Source of the DNA: Pseudobacter ginsenosidimutans
GTDB lineage: Bacteria > Bacteroidota > Bacteroidia > Chitinophagales > Chitinophagaceae
Assembly (NCBI RefSeq): GCF_007970185.1
Contig: NZ_CP042431.1
Location: 186,001-250,000, forward strand
Length of the DNA stretch: 64,000 bases
Direction: 5' to 3'
Part shown: positions 61,221 through 64,000 of the stretch, piece after piece
Numbering within the stretch: position 1 is the first letter of the stretch
Layout: the number at the start of each line of letters is the position of its first letter
Made by a program: the position numbers and the translations under genes
Notes under the pieces: model-generated
Seen by the model: only the letters and a program-made list of their open reading frames with translations
Told to the model about the DNA's origin: nothing
The model's database searches: none

Positions 61221-62270
61221 ATGAAACTTTCACAGTTCAGATTTGATCTACCGCTCAACCTTATTGCACAACATCCTACCAAGAAACGTGAAGATGCCCG
61301 ACTGATGGTGGTTCACAGGAAGACTGGCCAGATTGAGAACAAGTATTTCCGTGATGTAATGGATTACTTCGACGACAAGGATGTATTTGTTGTGAACAAT
61401 ACCAAAGTGTTTCCCGCGCGCATGTATGGCCGCAAAGAGAAGACCGGCGCCAAGATCGAGGTTTTCCTTTTGCGCGAACTGAACAAGCCCAACCGTCTCT
61501 GGGACGTGATCGTTGACCCGGCCCGTAAGATCCGCGTTGGCAACAAACTCTATTTCGGAGAGAACGATGAACTGGTTGCAGAAGTGATCGACAATACCAC
61601 TTCCCGCGGCCGTACCATCCGCTTCCTCTGGGATGGCACCGACGAAGAGTTCCGTCAAATGCTCGAATTCCTGGGAGAAACTCCCCTTCCAAAATATATC
61701 AAGCGCAAGCCTGAAGCAGAAGACAAGGAAAGATACCAGACCGTTTACGCCAAGCATGAAGGAGCGGTTGCCGCCCCCACTGCCGGCCTGCACTTCAGCA
61801 TCGAGCTGATCAAACGTCTCGAGATCAAAGGCATTCGTTTCGCTGAAGTAACGCTGCACACCGGCCTCGGCACTTTCCGCCCCATCGAAGTGGAAGACCT
61901 CAGCAAACACAAGATGGATGCCGAGTACTACCGCATCGAAGAAGGCGCCTGCAAAGTGGTGAACAAAGCCATTGAAACCGGCCACCGCATCTGTTCCGTA
62001 GGTACCACCACCATGCGTGCACTTGAGTCTTCCTACACTGCAGAAAAACATTTGAAACCGTCTGAAGGCTGGACCAATATCTTTATCCATCCTCCTTACC
62101 AGTTCAATATTGCAGACTCCCTCATCACCAACCTGCATCTCCCTAAAACAAGCCTGCTCATCATGACCTGCGCCTTTGCCGGTTATGAACTGGCCATGGA
62201 AGCTTACAGGAAAGCGATCAAAGACAAATACCGCTTCTTCAGCTACGGAGACGCCATGCTGGTGATCTAA
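61221..62270 (+). CDS. queA: tRNA preQ1(34) S-adenosylmethionine ribosyltransferase-isomerase
   Basis: A 349-residue cytosolic enzyme that makes epoxyqueuosine in tRNA from preQ1 and S-adenosylmethionine. Motifs include [63 protein letters not shown] with the active-site segment, and [20 protein letters not shown]. The ATG at 61221 gives the standard N-terminus; 16 in-frame codons upstream are excluded. It uses the same C-rich codons as the glutamate dehydrogenase gene. A terminator follows. Confidence 0.97.
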   Translation: MKLSQFRFDLPLNLIAQHPTKKREDARLMVVHRKTGQIENKYFRDVMDYFDDKDVFVVNNTKVFPARMYGRKEKTGAKIEVFLLRELNKPNRLWDVIVDPARKIRVGNKLYFGENDELVAEVIDNTTSRGRTIRFLWDGTDEEFRQMLEFLGETPLPKYIKRKPEAEDKERYQTVYAKHEGAVAAPTAGLHFSIELIKRLEIKGIRFAEVTLHTGLGTFRPIEVEDLSKHKMDAEYYRIEEGACKVVNKAIETGHRICSVGTTTMRALESSYTAEKHLKPSEGWTNIFIHPPYQFNIADSLITNLHLPKTSLLIMTCAFAGYELAMEAYRKAIKDKYRFFSYGDAMLVI

Positions 62271-62296
62271 ACTTTACTATTTACTATCTCAGATAC

Positions 62297-62325
62297 AAAC
62301 TCCGCTTCTACGCGGAGTTTTTTAT
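62297..62325 (+). terminator. Intrinsic terminator after queA
   Basis: AAACTCCGC and GCGGAGTTT form a 9-bp stem with loop TTCTAC, followed by TTTATTT, 27 bp after the queA stop. Confidence 0.85.
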
Positions 62326-62382
62326 TTATGATCAAATCCTCACCACTACCGGCCTTGCAGGATTATAAGTACATTCGCACCG

Positions 62383-63519
62383 ATGAGCAATAAAAAGATC
62401 AGGATACTGGAAACCATCCGCCAGGGACAGATCGGCGGTGGAGAAAGCCACTTACTCAGCCTCGTAGAAAACCTGGACCGCAGCCGGTTCGAACCGGTTG
62501 TTCTCTCCTTCACCGATGGTCCCATGGTAGACCGCCTCAAACAAATGGGCGTTCAAACGGAAGTGATCTATACAGAAAAACCATTCGACATCAGTAAATG
62601 GAAAAAGGTAAAAGCGTTCATTCAACAGAATCATATCAGCCTCGTACATGCGCATGGGACCCGGGCCAATTCCAACGTGTTCTGGGCAACCCGCAAACTC
62701 AAGCTGCCGCTCGTTTACACCATCCATGGCTGGTCCTTTCACGATGACCAGCAAGCGCTGATCCGCAAGATCCGCGTGATGGGTGAACAACTGCTCACCA
62801 GCAAATCCGATGTGAACATTTCCGTTTCCGCCTCCAACCAGGCAACAGGAAAACGCTATTTTCCCAAATTCAATTCGGTGGTGGTCAACAATGGCATCGA
62901 TCAGAAAAAATTCGATCCCAGTCGTTCATTCAAAAATATCCGCCAGGAGCTCAACATTCCCGAAGATAACATCCTGGTCCTCTTCGTGGCCCGTTTCATT
63001 CACCAGAAGCAGCCACTCAAACTCCTTGAAGCCTTCGCCAAAGCGCAGCAACAAAATCCGCAACTCCAACTCCTCATGGTTGGTGATGGCGATCAAAAAC
63101 CCGCCGCCCTCCAACTCGTAAAGGACCTCCAAATAGAAAACAAAGTAATCTTCCAACCCTTCCGCCAGGATGTTCCTGATGTACTCGCTGCGGCTGACAT
63201 TTTCGTACTGCCTTCACTCTGGGAAGGTCTGCCTATCGGACTGCTCGAAGCAATGTCCATGCGCAAGGCCATCATCGGCACCCTGGTCGACGGCACTTCC
63301 GAAGTGATCCGCCACAACGAGAACGGCCTTCTCATCGCCACTGATGAGCTCGCCAGCAATCTCTCCGAAGCATTGCTCACCCTGGCATCAAACGCCAACA
63401 TGCGCCAACAACTCGGTAATGCCGCGCAACAAACCATTAGCAGTTCGTACAGCGCATCTACTATGACGAGAGAGATCGAAGAAATTTACACCTCCCTCCT
63501 TAGTCGCTCTGGGGTATGA
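62383..63519 (+). CDS. Glycosyltransferase family 4 protein
   Basis: A 378-residue GT-B glycosyltransferase. The acceptor domain has RQGQIGGGESHLLSLVENLD and HAHGTRANSNVFWATRKL, then VYTIHGWSFHDD. The donor domain has VARFIHQKQPLKLLEAFAKA, LLMVGDGDQKPAALQLVKD and VLPSLWEGLPIGLLEAMSM with the conserved Glu of the EX7E motif. It probably acts in surface polysaccharide or lipopolysaccharide synthesis. The last three codons and TGA at 63517-63519 lie inside repeat element B. It is not adjacent to the main polysaccharide operon. Confidence 0.9.
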   Translation: MSNKKIRILETIRQGQIGGGESHLLSLVENLDRSRFEPVVLSFTDGPMVDRLKQMGVQTEVIYTEKPFDISKWKKVKAFIQQNHISLVHAHGTRANSNVFWATRKLKLPLVYTIHGWSFHDDQQALIRKIRVMGEQLLTSKSDVNISVSASNQATGKRYFPKFNSVVVNNGIDQKKFDPSRSFKNIRQELNIPEDNILVLFVARFIHQKQPLKLLEAFAKAQQQNPQLQLLMVGDGDQKPAALQLVKDLQIENKVIFQPFRQDVPDVLAAADIFVLPSLWEGLPIGLLEAMSMRKAIIGTLVDGTSEVIRHNENGLLIATDELASNLSEALLTLASNANMRQQLGNAAQQTISSSYSASTMTREIEEIYTSLLSRSGV

Positions 63520-63783
63520 AATGGACGGCTGCAAAACATACCGCCGCGGGAGGATGTTAATTGAACTGGAGTAAGGAAAGATGGGGCTTTTGTATTTCTG
63601 TTGTTCTTCATCGCTTATGTTTTGAAGGCCGCCAGTTTCATACCCCTTCGCTCCATGAACCGAGAACGCATCAGTGTTTTTGAATAGCAATTGATAGCGT
63701 TCATCATTGCGGAAGACTTGTTGCTTTCCCTTATGATCACACGTAATTGAAACTTCCTTAAATACTGCTAATACTTCAAACAT
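63388..63783 (-). CDS. Doubtful ORF on the minus strand across repeat element B
   Basis: From an ATG at 63783, at the edge of the tandem repeat, a frame of 131 codons runs leftward through repeat element B and into the glycosyltransferase gene. The first 80 residues read like protein (MFEVLAVFKEVSITCDHKGK, then QLLFKNTDAFSVHGAKG). The part over element B contains GGLQNISDEEQQ; the corresponding frame in copy A reads GLQNISEE. The tail over the coding strand of the glycosyltransferase is surely chance. It could be a decayed gene carried by the repeat family, or coincidence. Confidence 0.25.
   Translation of the reverse strand: MFEVLAVFKEVSITCDHKGKQQVFRNDERYQLLFKNTDAFSVHGAKGYETGGLQNISDEEQQKYKSPIFPYSSSINILPRRYVLQPSISYPRATKEGGVNFFDLSRHSRCAVRTANGLLRGITELLAHVGV
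63503..63654 (+). repeat. Inverted-repeat element, copy B
   Basis: The arms 63503-63540 and 63616-63654 are about 38 bp and pair with few mismatches. The core begins CCGCCGCGGGAGGAT and includes GGGGCTTTTGT; the right arm has TTTTGAAGGCC. The left outer arm (CTGGGGTATGAAA) includes the last codons and stop of the glycosyltransferase; the right outer arm has its complement TTTCATACCCC. Confidence 0.85.
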
Positions 63784-63840
63784 CACATCACATTACATCA
63801 CATCACATTATATCACATTATATCACATTACATTACATTT
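63781..63840. repeat. Pentanucleotide tandem repeat (CATCA/CATTA/TATCA)
   Basis: Twelve five-base units, all of pattern YATYA (last one CATTT), fill 60 bp without interruption. Higher-order repeats of 15 bp (CATCACATCACATTA twice) and 10 bp (TATCACATTA twice) are visible. Unit number changes would shift reading frame, since five is not a multiple of three. Confidence 0.9.
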
Positions 63841-63910
63841 CACCTACTGTCACTATTCATTTTACTACAGCAACATTGGCCACAGGTGCCGCACAGAGGC
63901 GGACGCATTA

Positions 63911-64000
63911 GCGAAGGGATTAAGAAACCCAGGCCTATGAAACGTAAGCGATACAGCTCAATCATATTCTTCCGTCCCATCTTCCCATAAAAAAGCGCGG
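63911..64000 (-). repeat. Inverted-repeat element, partial copy E, cut by window end
   Basis: GCGAAGGG, then a copy-specific segment, then GGCCT, GAAACGTAAGCGAT on the plus strand match the right-arm region of copies A and B read from the other strand (GCGAARGG ... GGCCTTCAAAAYATAAGCG). Upstream on its own (minus) strand AAGATGGGAC resembles the AAGATGGGGC of copy B. The left arm would lie beyond 64000. Its outer flank (CACCTGT, GCCAAT) is shared with copy A. Confidence 0.65.

Larger units (their letters stand above)
63520..64000. other. Region after the last gene, holding repeats only
   Basis: The final 481 bp carry repeat element B (to 63654), a doubtful minus frame, a pentanucleotide tandem repeat (63781-63840) and the start of another element (63911 on). 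No confident gene is seen. Confidence 0.6.

Noticed and set aside
61248-62138. 296-codon open frame antisense to queA
   Set aside because: Same codon-bias artefact; no domain and no independent promoter context.
63781-63840. Short-period repeat considered as a CRISPR array
   Set aside because: Units are five bases with no spacers, and no cas gene is present; it is a simple tandem repeat.

Overview
The window reads as chromosome of a free-living Bacteroidota bacterium, most likely family Chitinophagaceae (Chitinophaga/Niastella relatives). The grounds are three ECF sigma genes, two of them followed by FecR-type anti-sigma genes; TonB-dependent receptors with N-terminal STN domains; a SusC/SusD pair; a lipoprotein and a secreted protein of type IX secretion style; Kdo transferase; and poorly conserved Shine-Dalgarno sites. 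No rRNA, tRNA, CRISPR array, transposase or integrase was recognised.

Layout. 0-5.4 kb: a secreted esterase, a small conserved protein, an NmrA-type oxidoreductase, and a three-GAF sigma-54 activator. A -24/-12 promoter and a palindromic upstream site lie between the last two. 5.8-12.0 kb: sigma factor, FecR, a second FecR-like protein lacking its cytoplasmic part, and a TonB receptor without a SusD partner. 12.0-15.6 kb: a compact minus-strand cassette that looks like a phage-type lysis module (RteC-like protein, 256-aa unknown, holin-like, unimolecular-spanin-like, GH19 endolysin). 16.0-28.0 kb: an AT-richer stretch with three paralogous secreted four-cysteine proteins, a MauE-like redox membrane protein plus a decayed second copy, a TlpA-like thioredoxin, SusD, SusC, FecR and sigma factor. 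This is a plausible surface redox/uptake system. 28.5-33.6 kb: arylamine N-acetyltransferase, a sigma/anti-sigma/CpxP-like stress operon, a LytTR regulator, a secreted protein and a VOC protein.

34.8-43.5 kb: a minus-strand surface polysaccharide operon with an aminotransferase, UDP-glucose dehydrogenase, UDP-xylose synthase, a second nucleotide-sugar dehydrogenase, rfbB, rfbC, rfbD and a glycosyltransferase. rfbA is absent from the window. 43.6-64 kb is mostly housekeeping: waaA, tdk, ccmB/ccmC/ccmD-like genes, glutamate dehydrogenase, two GNAT acetyltransferases, a DUF2339 membrane protein, AMP nucleosidase, a fused peptide-ABC ATPase, a TraB/GumN protein apparently joined to its downstream frame by a possible -1 frameshift, queA and a glycosyltransferase.

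The most unusual non-coding signal is a family of about 150-bp inverted-repeat elements (33684-33834, 34655-34797, 63503-63654, and a partial copy from 63911). Their inner sequences are shared between copies. Their outer arms differ between copies yet remain complementary within each copy, and two of them contain the stop codon of a glycosyltransferase gene. All functional names are by recognition of motifs and family resemblance; no database search was possible.
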